Assembly: GCF_002797815.1 (NCBI RefSeq)
Contig: NZ_PGFJ01000002.1
Span: 496,001-560,000, forward strand
Source: Mucilaginibacter auburnensis
GTDB lineage: Bacteria > Bacteroidota > Bacteroidia > Sphingobacteriales > Sphingobacteriaceae
DNA: 64,000 nucleotides
Direction of reading: 5' to 3'
A program made the position numbers and the translations under genes. Below the pieces are notes generated by a model, which was not told where the DNA came from, did not search any database, and worked only from the letters and a program-made list of their open reading frames with translations. Shown piece after piece: positions 18,219-25,634 of the stretch (the first letter of the stretch is position 1; the number at the start of each line of letters is the position of its first letter).

Positions 18219-19625
18219 ATGAGGGGTAACCGGCCGGTTGAACTTTATGCAATACTGTATCTTCCGTGGCTGCTTTCCATATTACTGGATTTTTCGCCTG
18301 TTCTCTCCTACTTAACCGCGTGGTTGGGTTCCTTTTTTATATTTTATGTTACACTCAGCGGAAACCTGAGGCAGTTACCGCAAGACCGCGAAATTGCAGA
18401 TCAGTTAATGCGACCCATATTTTTGGTTCACATCATATTTGCAGGCTACATGTGCAGTACATCCATATTTTATTTTATGGAAGTTTTAGGCTACACTAAC
18501 TTTAATGCGCCCGGCGCATTCTATCTGGTTGACGAACAAAAATTACAATTAACGGCACAATGCCAGCGCTATTACTGCTTAGGGCATGCCGCTTTCGTAA
18601 CCGGCATTTTGGCATTTATGAAATATCCTATAAAGCAAAAGTATTATGTAGGAAAAGAAAAGATAGCCAACCTGCTTTTTGTTGTTGCCATTGTAACCTT
18701 GCCTTTATCAACCGTGTTTTTAATGATAAAAGGTCTGGCCCAGTTTTATTATCAGTTTAGCTCACTTAGTTTTATAGCTGGTACTTTGGCGCTTGCCTTT
18801 GCTATTCCGATGCGTAAAACCATGAACACTTTTGTATGCGTTTTGCTGTATGGATTCAACTTTTCACAGGCCCTTATCTCGGGTTTTAAGGAACCTATCA
18901 TTATAAGCGTACTGGTTTTAGGCATATTCCTATATCCTAATTACAAAAGAGTGGTAGTCATAACTGTAGTTCCCACGCTGTTGGCTTTATTTTTATTGCT
19001 TCCTACCTATAACAGGGTATTCAGGGCCAACTCATGGGCCGGCGAAACTACTGATGATCAGGCAGCTCAACTGGCTTTACAGGCAGCATTAAATTCTGAC
19101 GATAAAGAAGGCGACAGCAACTGGGGGTTTTACGCCTACCGCTTTAGCGAGATAGACATGTTCACCAACTTTGTGCAGTCAACACCCGAGAAAGTACCGT
19201 TTTACGGAACAAAGTTATTGGAACAATCGGCAATAGTATTAGTTCCGCGCGTGTTTTGGCCTTCAAAGCCGGTTACAGAGCAAATGGTAATGGAGCGTGT
19301 TTATGATGCCAATGTAATTAACCGGGGTTCTAACGTTTCGGCCAAACCTGCTTATATAGTTGATGCCTACCTGTGTTACGGTGGCTGGGGAGTTTTTCTC
19401 TTTTTATTTTTGTATGGTGTAGTTTGTCAGGTTATATCGCACCAGGCAGAGCAGCTGTTTGGGGGCTATGTGCTGGGTACCGCCCTGGTATTTTCCGGAA
19501 TGTTCCAGATTTTGTGGCGCGGCCTGAGTTTTGAGTTTTTGATCAATTCCGTATTCTGGTCGTATGTAAGTATGCTTGTTTTATTCAGGATATTCCGGGC
19601 ACTCAATATTTTAAAACCAGTTTGA
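18219..19625 (+). CDS. Wzy-like multi-spanning membrane protein, probable exosortase-associated polymerase/ligase
   Basis: The 468-residue protein has roughly ten to twelve hydrophobic segments and a large extracytoplasmic loop (about residues 275-385) containing acidic stretches and RVFWPSKP, the layout of Wzy/O-antigen polymerase proteins. From memory, NCBI protein families include an 'exosortase Y-associated Wzy-like protein' of this kind, and an exosortase gene does lie 2.6 kb downstream. I could not verify the match. Expected role: polymerising or transferring repeat units at the periplasmic face. Its stop overlaps the next gene by 4 bp (TTGA). Confidence 0.8.
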   Translation: MRGNRPVELYAILYLPWLLSILLDFSPVLSYLTAWLGSFFIFYVTLSGNLRQLPQDREIADQLMRPIFLVHIIFAGYMCSTSIFYFMEVLGYTNFNAPGAFYLVDEQKLQLTAQCQRYYCLGHAAFVTGILAFMKYPIKQKYYVGKEKIANLLFVVAIVTLPLSTVFLMIKGLAQFYYQFSSLSFIAGTLALAFAIPMRKTMNTFVCVLLYGFNFSQALISGFKEPIIISVLVLGIFLYPNYKRVVVITVVPTLLALFLLLPTYNRVFRANSWAGETTDDQAAQLALQAALNSDDKEGDSNWGFYAYRFSEIDMFTNFVQSTPEKVPFYGTKLLEQSAIVLVPRVFWPSKPVTEQMVMERVYDANVINRGSNVSAKPAYIVDAYLCYGGWGVFLFLFLYGVVCQVISHQAEQLFGGYVLGTALVFSGMFQILWRGLSFEFLINSVFWSYVSMLVLFRIFRALNILKPV

Positions 19626-20761
19626 AGATCCTACAGATAAATGCATCTTATAAGCCAGCTTACATTTACGGCGGGCCAACCATGTCTGTATCTGCCTTAT
19701 CTGAACAGTTGGTTAAAGCAGGGCACACTGTTTCAGTTTTCACTACTACGGCAAATGGGAAACATGAACTTGATATAGAACCTGACGCTACAGTATTGGT
19801 AAATGGCGTTGAAGTTACCTATTTTGAACGCCGTACTAAAGATCATTCCCATTTTTCGCCTAAGCTTTTATCAGCGCTTGCTAAACGTGTAAATACATTT
19901 GATGTAGTACATATTCATGCATGGTGGAATTTGGTATCGGTTCTGTCTTGTGTTGTTGCGCTGTCAAAAGGTGCAAAAGTTGTTGTATCACCTCGCGGAA
20001 CCTTAAGCAGCTATTCATTTCAACACAAAAGCAGTTTTGTAAAAAAAGCTTTTCATGCGCTTATAGGCAAAAAGCTGCTTAATAAATGCGCCGTTCACTT
20101 AACAGCGAATAGCGAGCAGGAAGAGCTTTACAGGCTCATTCATCCTAAACAGTTTTATAACATAGCCAACTTTATAGACCTGCCTGAGGCACAGTATGCA
20201 AGCGATACCTCAATACACAGCCCTGTAAAATTGCTTTTCCTTTCCCGTATTGACGAAAAGAAAGGCCTTGATCTATTGTTCGACGCTCTTGCTTTGTTAA
20301 CTATTGACTGGAACCTAAGTATTGCCGGCGATGGCAACCCCAAATATATCGAACACTTACAAAGCCTCGCACAGGCAAGGCAAATACATCAGCATATTAC
20401 ATGGCTTGGCTTCAGGCAAAACGATAAGTTTGATATTTATCAGGAACATGATCTGTTTGTGCTGCCATCGCACAATGAAAACTTTGGCAATGTTGTTATT
20501 GAAAGCCTTAGCATGGGAACGCCGGTAATCATTAGTAAACATGTTGGCTTAGCCGCTTTTGTGGCAGAACAAGATGCCGGATGGGTATTTGATCTTGACC
20601 ATTTAGCTTTAAAAGATGCAATTGAAACAGCTGTAAATCAGAAAGAAAAAATGGAGCGCATCAGAAAACACGGCAGAAAACTAATTGACCAACATTTTAG
20701 CAAGCAGGTTTTGATAAATAGCTACATCAAAATGTATAAACAAGTTACAGGGCATGACTGA
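19622..20761 (+). CDS. Glycosyltransferase family 4 (TTG start), possible XrtY-associated transferase
   Basis: The 379-residue protein begins at TTG in a TTGA overlap with the Wzy-like gene. Motifs are INASYKPAYIYGGPTMS (glycine loop of the acceptor domain), SPRGTLSSYS, FLSRIDEKKGLDLL, and the EX7E motif as ENFGNVVIESLSMGTPVI. This is a standard retaining GT4. NCBI families name a glycosyltransferase associated with XrtY loci (XYAG1). This gene, next to the Wzy-like gene, is one candidate, but I cannot test that. The gene overlaps the methyltransferase by 8 bp. Confidence 0.9.
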   Translation: MKILQINASYKPAYIYGGPTMSVSALSEQLVKAGHTVSVFTTTANGKHELDIEPDATVLVNGVEVTYFERRTKDHSHFSPKLLSALAKRVNTFDVVHIHAWWNLVSVLSCVVALSKGAKVVVSPRGTLSSYSFQHKSSFVKKAFHALIGKKLLNKCAVHLTANSEQEELYRLIHPKQFYNIANFIDLPEAQYASDTSIHSPVKLLFLSRIDEKKGLDLLFDALALLTIDWNLSIAGDGNPKYIEHLQSLAQARQIHQHITWLGFRQNDKFDIYQEHDLFVLPSHNENFGNVVIESLSMGTPVIISKHVGLAAFVAEQDAGWVFDLDHLALKDAIETAVNQKEKMERIRKHGRKLIDQHFSKQVLINSYIKMYKQVTGHD

Positions 20762-21374
20762 GTACAAAGATTACGGATTTGCAAGCGATGCGCCGGCACA
20801 TACATTTAATTATTTAACAGCGCCCATAATGGCGCTGTTGGGTAATGACAAGCAGCAAACTATTTTAGATGTTGGCTGCGGAAATGGCTACCTGGCCGGC
20901 TACCTTATTAGCCGGGGTTTTAATGCCTACGGAACGGATGCTTCTGAAGAAGGAATTGCTATAGCTAAGCGAACACACCCTACACGTTTTTACTTGCAGG
21001 ATATTTCATCGGGTAAATTGCCACCGGATTTAAGCACAATTAAGTTCGACACCATTGTTTCAACCGAAGTGATTGAGCACTTGTATGATCCGGAAGGGTT
21101 TATTCATTTTTGTAAACAGATACTTGAACCATCCGGGCAGATCATTATCTCTACTCCCTACCATGGCTATTTGAAAAACCTGGTATTGAGTATTTTCAAC
21201 AAATGGGACAGCCACATGGACCCGTTGTGGCATGGCGGACACATTAAAATGTGGTCGCGGAAAAAATTATCGGAGGTATTGAAAAAGGCTGGTTTTAGCG
21301 TAGTTGCATTTAAAGGATGCGGAAGGTTTCCTTATTTTTGGAAATCAATGGTTATCAAAGCTGTTTTAAATTGA
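20754..21374 (+). CDS. Class I SAM-dependent methyltransferase
   Basis: The 206-residue protein has motif I as LDVGCGNGYLAGY (38-50), an acidic residue at the end of strand 2 (YGTDASEEG) and TEVIEHLYDPEGF as the post-I/II region typical of UbiG/Methyltransf_11 enzymes. In a polysaccharide operon it could methylate a sugar hydroxyl and so modify or cap a glycan. That role is inferred from context only. It overlaps genes on both sides (8 bp upstream; the next gene begins at a TTGA within its stop). Confidence 0.88.
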   Translation: MTEYKDYGFASDAPAHTFNYLTAPIMALLGNDKQQTILDVGCGNGYLAGYLISRGFNAYGTDASEEGIAIAKRTHPTRFYLQDISSGKLPPDLSTIKFDTIVSTEVIEHLYDPEGFIHFCKQILEPSGQIIISTPYHGYLKNLVLSIFNKWDSHMDPLWHGGHIKMWSRKKLSEVLKKAGFSVVAFKGCGRFPYFWKSMVIKAVLN

Positions 21375-22237
21375 GTCCACATTTCTCATTTATTATATTA
21401 ACTTTTAATGAAGAAATGCACCTGCCCAGGCTGCTGGGATCAATAACAGACCTTAACGCGGCTGTGTTTGTATTGGACTCCGGCAGTACAGACCAAACGC
21501 TCCATATAGCGCAACAATATGGTGCACAAACCGCACAGAATACTTTTGTAAATCATCCGCAGCAATGGCACCATGCGCTCACTACATTGCCTGTTCAAAC
21601 ACCATGGGTAATTTGCCTTGATGCAGATCAGGTGGTTAGTGATGAGTTAAAACAAAAGTTAGCTATGTTCCGCGATGCTGACTACCAGAACATTAACGGT
21701 ATCTACTTCAACCGTAAATATATATTTAAAGGGCAATGGATAAAGCATGGCGGCTATTATCCTTTCTACCTCCTTAAAATGTTCAGGTATAATGTTGGTT
21801 ACTCAGATCTGAACGAAAATATGGATCACAGGATGATAGTACCGGGTAATACCGTAGTTTGGAACGACGGCGTTATTGTGGAGGAAAATTTTAAAGAGAA
21901 TAACATCAGCTTCTGGCTAAACAAGCACAACCGTTACAGCGACCTGGTTGCGCAGGAAGAAGTGGAACGTATGCAGTTGATACGCCAGCAAACTATAAAA
22001 CCCAACCTGTTTGGCTCTCCTGATGAGCGTACAGCATGGCGTAAACAGTTGTGGTGGAAAACACCGCGGTATGTGCGTCCGTTGTTGTATCTAACACACA
22101 GAATGATTTTTCAGTTAGGTGTGTTGGACGGCAGAACAGGAATCATCTTCCATTTTTTGCATAGCTTTTGGTTCAGGTTGGTGGTTGATATAAAAATTGA
22201 CGAATTACTTAAACAGCGCGATAATGTTAAAAAGTAA
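21371..22237 (+). CDS. Glycosyltransferase family 2 (TTG start)
   Basis: I set the start at TTG 21371, in a TTGA overlap with the methyltransferase stop. An upstream in-frame ATG at 21317 would create a 58-bp overlap, and the conserved strand FIILTFNEE begins right after the TTG. The 288-residue protein carries VLDSGSTDQT (nucleotide-binding motif) and CLDADQVV (metal-binding motif), as in WaaE/KdtX-like GT2 enzymes, whose NEE and DSxSxD motifs match. It acts at the cytoplasmic face. It overlaps the exosortase start by 14 bp. Confidence 0.88.
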   Translation: MSPHFSFIILTFNEEMHLPRLLGSITDLNAAVFVLDSGSTDQTLHIAQQYGAQTAQNTFVNHPQQWHHALTTLPVQTPWVICLDADQVVSDELKQKLAMFRDADYQNINGIYFNRKYIFKGQWIKHGGYYPFYLLKMFRYNVGYSDLNENMDHRMIVPGNTVVWNDGVIVEENFKENNISFWLNKHNRYSDLVAQEEVERMQLIRQQTIKPNLFGSPDERTAWRKQLWWKTPRYVRPLLYLTHRMIFQLGVLDGRTGIIFHFLHSFWFRLVVDIKIDELLKQRDNVKK

Positions 22238-22772
22238 AGCTGTACAGTTTGCCATTACCTTTGTTACGTTGTTTTTGGCCTTTTATTATTTCAACATAGG
22301 TTTCTTCAGCCTTACCAGTCCCGCATCAAAAAACTACAACAGCTTCCTTGCAGAAAATTTAAACTATATCAGTTTAATAAGGCATTTATTATTGGCGTGT
22401 ACCTCTTTTTTGTTAAAATGCATGGGGTTTGCTACAGTAACTAATGAACACGAATTGTTGATAGCCGGTCGCGGCAGCATCCGTTTGGTTTACTCGTGTC
22501 TTGGCCTTGGTGTAATGAGCTTCTTTGCTGCTTTTGTAGTGGCGTATCCCAAAAGATGGAAAGAAAAGCTAACTTTCTTATTTTCAGGATTATTGGCAAT
22601 TGAATTACTCAACGTTATACGGATAACTGTTGTAGCTTTATTTTGGAGCAAACAGGCGCAGCGCATTATTGACCATCATTTAATATTTAACAGTATTATA
22701 TACCTCGCTATTTTGATAGCGCTTTATTTTTGGGTTACCGCCGGCGATAAACAACCACATGCAAAAAACTGA
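22224..22772 (+). CDS. Exosortase family protein, XrtY-like
   Basis: I chose the ATG at 22224 (182 residues) over a TTG at 22197 because the first membrane helix follows it directly. The protein has about six hydrophobic segments. The exosortase/archaeosortase catalytic triad is recognisable: Cys92 in YSCLGLG, Arg133 in NVIRITV, and His151/152 in DHHLIFN. Such enzymes are transpeptidase-like membrane proteins that cleave C-terminal sorting signals (PEP-CTERM type) and link proteins to a glycan or lipid. It lacks the EpsI domain found in longer exosortases. Its place in an exopolysaccharide operon next to a Wzy-like gene fits what I remember as exosortase Y. No C-terminal sorting signal is visible in any protein of the window. 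Confidence 0.87.
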   Translation: MLKSKAVQFAITFVTLFLAFYYFNIGFFSLTSPASKNYNSFLAENLNYISLIRHLLLACTSFLLKCMGFATVTNEHELLIAGRGSIRLVYSCLGLGVMSFFAAFVVAYPKRWKEKLTFLFSGLLAIELLNVIRITVVALFWSKQAQRIIDHHLIFNSIIYLAILIALYFWVTAGDKQPHAKN

Positions 22773-23310
22773 TCTTTCTGCTTACAATAATTCGCCCTAC
22801 CATCCCGGTGGCTCAACTTTAAAGCGGGTGCTTTGGTATTACGTGAACGTTCTGATCTTTAAAAGTAGCTGGTTCCCGTTTTACGGTTTAAAAAATGCAC
22901 TTCTGCGTTTATTTGGCTCCAAAGTAGGGACAGGCGTAACCATAAAACCGTGTGTGAATATTAAATATCCCTGGCTGTTATCAATAGGTAACCATGTTTG
23001 GATAGGCGAAAATGTTTGGGTAGATAACCTGGTAATGATCACCATTGGCAACAACGTATGTATCTCTCAGGGGGCACTGCTGCTAACCGGCAGTCACAGT
23101 TACAAAAAAACCACCTTTAACCTGATAACAGGTGCCATCACCTTAGAAGACGGCTCATGGATAGGCGCACAGGCAATTGTAAACCAAGGCATTAACGTTG
23201 GCTCTCACGCTGTATTAACCAGCGGCTCTGTTGCAACAAAAAATTTGGCTTCGTATGGTATTTATCAGGGTAACCCTGCTGTAAAAGTAAGGCAAAGAGT
23301 AATTGAATAA
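22759..23310 (+). CDS. WcaF-like O-acetyltransferase (left-handed beta-helix)
   Basis: The 183-residue protein consists of hexapeptide repeats (for example IGNHVWIGENVWVDN, ITIGNNVCISQGALL, IGAQAIVNQGINVG), typical of colanic-acid WcaF-type acyltransferases. The His of LTGSHSY is in the usual catalytic position. It probably transfers an acetyl group from acetyl-CoA to a sugar of the exopolysaccharide. It overlaps the exosortase by 14 bp and is the last gene of the operon, since the following 61 bp precede an unrelated CDF gene. Confidence 0.9.
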   Translation: MQKTDLSAYNNSPYHPGGSTLKRVLWYYVNVLIFKSSWFPFYGLKNALLRLFGSKVGTGVTIKPCVNIKYPWLLSIGNHVWIGENVWVDNLVMITIGNNVCISQGALLLTGSHSYKKTTFNLITGAITLEDGSWIGAQAIVNQGINVGSHAVLTSGSVATKNLASYGIYQGNPAVKVRQRVIE

Positions 23311-23371
23311 TGGGACTGCTAAAACAAACTCATTCAAAACAGCTTTAACTAAATTATACTAATATCTGCCT

Positions 23372-24289
23372 ATGTCAGCCGGCCACGACCATTCTCATCA
23401 CCACCACGATCACGCCCCAAAGCTTGACCACGTAAACAAAGCATTCATTTGGGGTATAGTGCTCAACATAACCTTTGTTATTATTGAAGCGGTTGCGGGT
23501 TTTGTCACCGGATCGCTCTCTCTTTTAACAGATGCGGGCCATAACTTAACAGACGTTACCAGCCTGGCGTTAGCACTGCTTGCTTTTAAAATGGCAAAAG
23601 TTGGTTCAAGCAAGTTGTATACCTATGGGTATAAAAGGGCAACTATCGTAGTATCGTTTTTTAACGCGGTGATATTGGTGGGTACAGTACTGGTTATTTT
23701 TTATGAGGCCTTTATTCGCTTTATTCACCCCCACCCGGTATCTGGCAGTACTGTGGCGTGGGTGGCCTTTGCAGGTATTTTGGTGAATGGCTTTACCGCA
23801 TGGCTATTTATAAAAGACAAAGATAAGGATCTAAACATTAAAGGCGCTTACATGCACATGGCGGTTGACGCTTTGGTGTCGTTAGGTGTTGTAGTATCGG
23901 GCCTTGTAATACTATTCACTAAATTATGGTGGATAGATAGTTTAGTAAGCGTAATTATAGGGATTGTTATTTTACAAAGTACCTGGAGCTTATTTAAAGA
24001 TAGCCTGAGATTAGAAATGGACGGCGTACCGCGGGAAATAGAGTTGGAGAAAATTAAAGCAGAGCTGGTAAAAAATCCATCGGTAGTAAGCGTGCATCAT
24101 GTACATATCTGGGCCATAAGCACTACCGAGAATGCGCTTACCGCTCATATAGTTCTATCTACAGATAGCCTCAATGTCTTCAATGAAATAAAGACTGATC
24201 TTAAACACCGTCTTCAGCACATGAACGTTTCGCATTGCACATTCGAGCCGGAATTTGCAGATACCAAGTGTTTGGAAAAAGACTGTTAA
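23372..24289 (+). CDS. Cation diffusion facilitator (zinc-type CDF exporter)
   Basis: The 305-residue protein opens with a His-rich metal-binding tail (residues 5-14). Six membrane helices follow, carrying paired metal-site residues: His57/Asp61 in HNLTD and His162/Asp166 in HMAVD. A C-terminal cytoplasmic dimerisation domain (about 210-300) ends with cysteine and acidic residues. This is the CzcD/ZitB subgroup, which exports Zn2+, Co2+ or Cd2+ against protons. It stands alone, with a strong hairpin terminator 28 bp after its stop. Confidence 0.93.
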   Translation: MSAGHDHSHHHHDHAPKLDHVNKAFIWGIVLNITFVIIEAVAGFVTGSLSLLTDAGHNLTDVTSLALALLAFKMAKVGSSKLYTYGYKRATIVVSFFNAVILVGTVLVIFYEAFIRFIHPHPVSGSTVAWVAFAGILVNGFTAWLFIKDKDKDLNIKGAYMHMAVDALVSLGVVVSGLVILFTKLWWIDSLVSVIIGIVILQSTWSLFKDSLRLEMDGVPREIELEKIKAELVKNPSVVSVHHVHIWAISTTENALTAHIVLSTDSLNVFNEIKTDLKHRLQHMNVSHCTFEPEFADTKCLEKDC

Positions 24290-24316
24290 ACGCTTACAAT
24301 ATTCTCAAAAACAAAG

Positions 24317-24347
24317 AAAGCCTCCCGATGATCGAGAGGCTTTTTTT
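24317..24347. terminator. Hairpin terminator between convergent CDF and DUF5606 genes
   Basis: An 8-bp stem, AAAGCCTC (24317-24324) with GAGGCTTT (24336-24343), is extended inward by a further CGA/TCG pairing after one mismatch. The plus strand continues with a T run. It lies between two convergent genes and can serve both. Confidence 0.88.
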
Positions 24348-24362
24348 GTTAATCAAACTTAA

Positions 24363-24914
24363 CTAGGCTTTTTTAACAGCCGCCTTTTTAGCTTTAGGCG
24401 CTTTCTCAGCTTCTTCAGCAGGCGTTTCGGCTTCTTCAGCTTTTGGTGCTTTTGCTTTTTTAGGAGTTTCAGTAACTATCTCTTGCGCAACCGGTGCTTC
24501 TTCAGTAACAGGCGCTTTGGCAGCAGTTTTTACTTCCTCGTTAAATAAAGGCAGGTCTTTTAAAATATTGAACCAGGTAATAATTTTTTTGATATCAGAT
24601 GAATACACTTTCTCTTCATCATGCTCAGGAGCAACTTCTCTGAAAAAATTTCTCAACGCCTTACCATCAGCTTTTGCATCCGGAACGCTTGCAGCACTTT
24701 TCATACGCTCAAGTATGTCGGTTAATTTAATGTCTTCGTCTTCGCCAAAAACAGTAATCTCATCTAAAGCAGCCATTTTAGCTGTTGATAGATTTGCTAC
24801 CATTTTAGTTTTTTGCGCATCAAGACTTTCTAAAATAAAACCGGTTTTATTTTGAACCAATGCTTTCCATAATCCCGGCTTGCCCGATACCGCTACTATT
24901 GCCTGTAAATTCAT
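24363..24914 (-). CDS. DUF5606 domain protein with Ala/Lys/Glu/Pro-rich tail
   Basis: The first ~130 residues (MNLQAIVAVSGKPGLWKAL... then IITWFNILKDLPLF) match the Bacteroidota DUF5606 domain, whose function is unknown. The last ~50 residues are low-complexity, alternating acidic and Lys/Ala stretches and ending KKAAVKKA, reminiscent of histone H1-like or disordered tails. The protein has no signal peptide. It starts 14 bp after the cyclophilin stop on the same strand, so the two are probably co-transcribed. Confidence 0.82.
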   Translation of the reverse strand: MNLQAIVAVSGKPGLWKALVQNKTGFILESLDAQKTKMVANLSTAKMAALDEITVFGEDEDIKLTDILERMKSAASVPDAKADGKALRNFFREVAPEHDEEKVYSSDIKKIITWFNILKDLPLFNEEVKTAAKAPVTEEAPVAQEIVTETPKKAKAPKAEEAETPAEEAEKAPKAKKAAVKKA

Positions 24915-24928
24915 ATTCGCAGAAATAA

Positions 24929-25390
24929 TTAATCTTCTATAACTTCAATGCTTGTTATTCTGTCGCCTTGTCTGATGTCATCAACCACATCAACATTCTC
25001 TACCACTTTACCAAAGCAGGTATGGTTACGGTCTAAATGCGCTGTGTTGTTGCGGCTGTGGCAAATAAAGAACTGTGAACCACCAGTATTACGGCCCGCA
25101 TGTGCCATTGAAAGCACACCACGGTCGTGGTGTTGCAACTCGCCTGTTAATTCACAATCAATGTGGTAACCCGGGCCGCCGCTACCTGCTTTGTACGCAG
25201 TCGCAGCATCTTTGGAGAAAGGGCAACCACCTTGTACCATAAAGTTAGGGATAACACGGTGGAAAGTTAATCCGTTGTAAAATCCTTCTTTGGCCAGTTT
25301 TTTAAAGTTAGCCACTGTATTTGGAGCGTCGGTGTCGTAAAACTCAACCGTCATGTCGCCTTTTTCAGTTTTTATAATCGCTTTGCTCAT
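24929..25390 (-). CDS. Peptidyl-prolyl cis-trans isomerase, cyclophilin type B
   Basis: From the ATG at 25390 the protein has 153 residues and no signal peptide, so it is cytoplasmic. An upstream in-frame ATG at 25432 would add 14 non-conserved residues and would swallow a good promoter box. Cyclophilin motifs are present: FHRVIPNFMVQGG (substrate-binding Arg), MAHAGRNTGGSQFFI, and a shortened FGKVVEN end. It catalyses proline isomerisation during folding. It lies in tandem with the DUF5606 gene. Confidence 0.95.
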   Translation of the reverse strand: MSKAIIKTEKGDMTVEFYDTDAPNTVANFKKLAKEGFYNGLTFHRVIPNFMVQGGCPFSKDAATAYKAGSGGPGYHIDCELTGELQHHDRGVLSMAHAGRNTGGSQFFICHSRNNTAHLDRNHTCFGKVVENVDVVDDIRQGDRITSIEVIED

Positions 25391-25420
25391 CGTCTTAACG
25401 TTATCTTTTTTAATGGGTAG

Positions 25421-25428
25421 CAAAGGTA
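25421..25428 (-). promoter_or_regulatory. Bacteroidota -7 promoter box (TACCTTTG) of the cyclophilin gene
   Basis: On the minus strand TACCTTTG matches the TAnnTTTG consensus of the primary sigma factor of Bacteroidota. It ends 30 bp before the ATG at 25390, which gives a short leader. The -33 element is not clear. Confidence 0.55.
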
Positions 25429-25486
25429 GCAAAAATCGGCACTTGTAAAAAGGGAGGCATTGTCATAAAACAACTATATAATAATT

Positions 25487-25567
25487 GTCATGCTGAACTT
25501 TTTCAACACCCATCAAATTGCGAGCGTCTACCTATCCCATGAGGTGCCGAAATAAATTCGGCATGAC
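25487..25567. repeat. Interspersed palindromic repeat, 'GTCATGC' type
   Basis: Outer arms GTCATGC (25487-25493) and GCATGAC (25561-25567) enclose an inner hairpin, TGCCGAA (25545-25551) with TTCGGCA (25557-25563). The arms resemble those of the larger palindrome at 55983-56088. It occupies the gap between the divergent cyclophilin and guaA genes. Confidence 0.6.
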
Positions 25568-25623
25568 GTAGCAATAATTAAATTGAAATCAAAAATTGGA
25601 AATCCGATATCCCTAAAAAATCC

Positions 25624-25631
25624 TATCTTTG
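25624..25631 (+). promoter_or_regulatory. Bacteroidota -7 promoter box (TATCTTTG) of guaA
   Basis: TATCTTTG fits TAnnTTTG exactly. Only CCC separates it from the ATG at 25635, so transcription should begin at or very near the start codon, giving a leaderless or nearly leaderless mRNA. Confidence 0.6.
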
Positions 25632-25634
25632 CCC

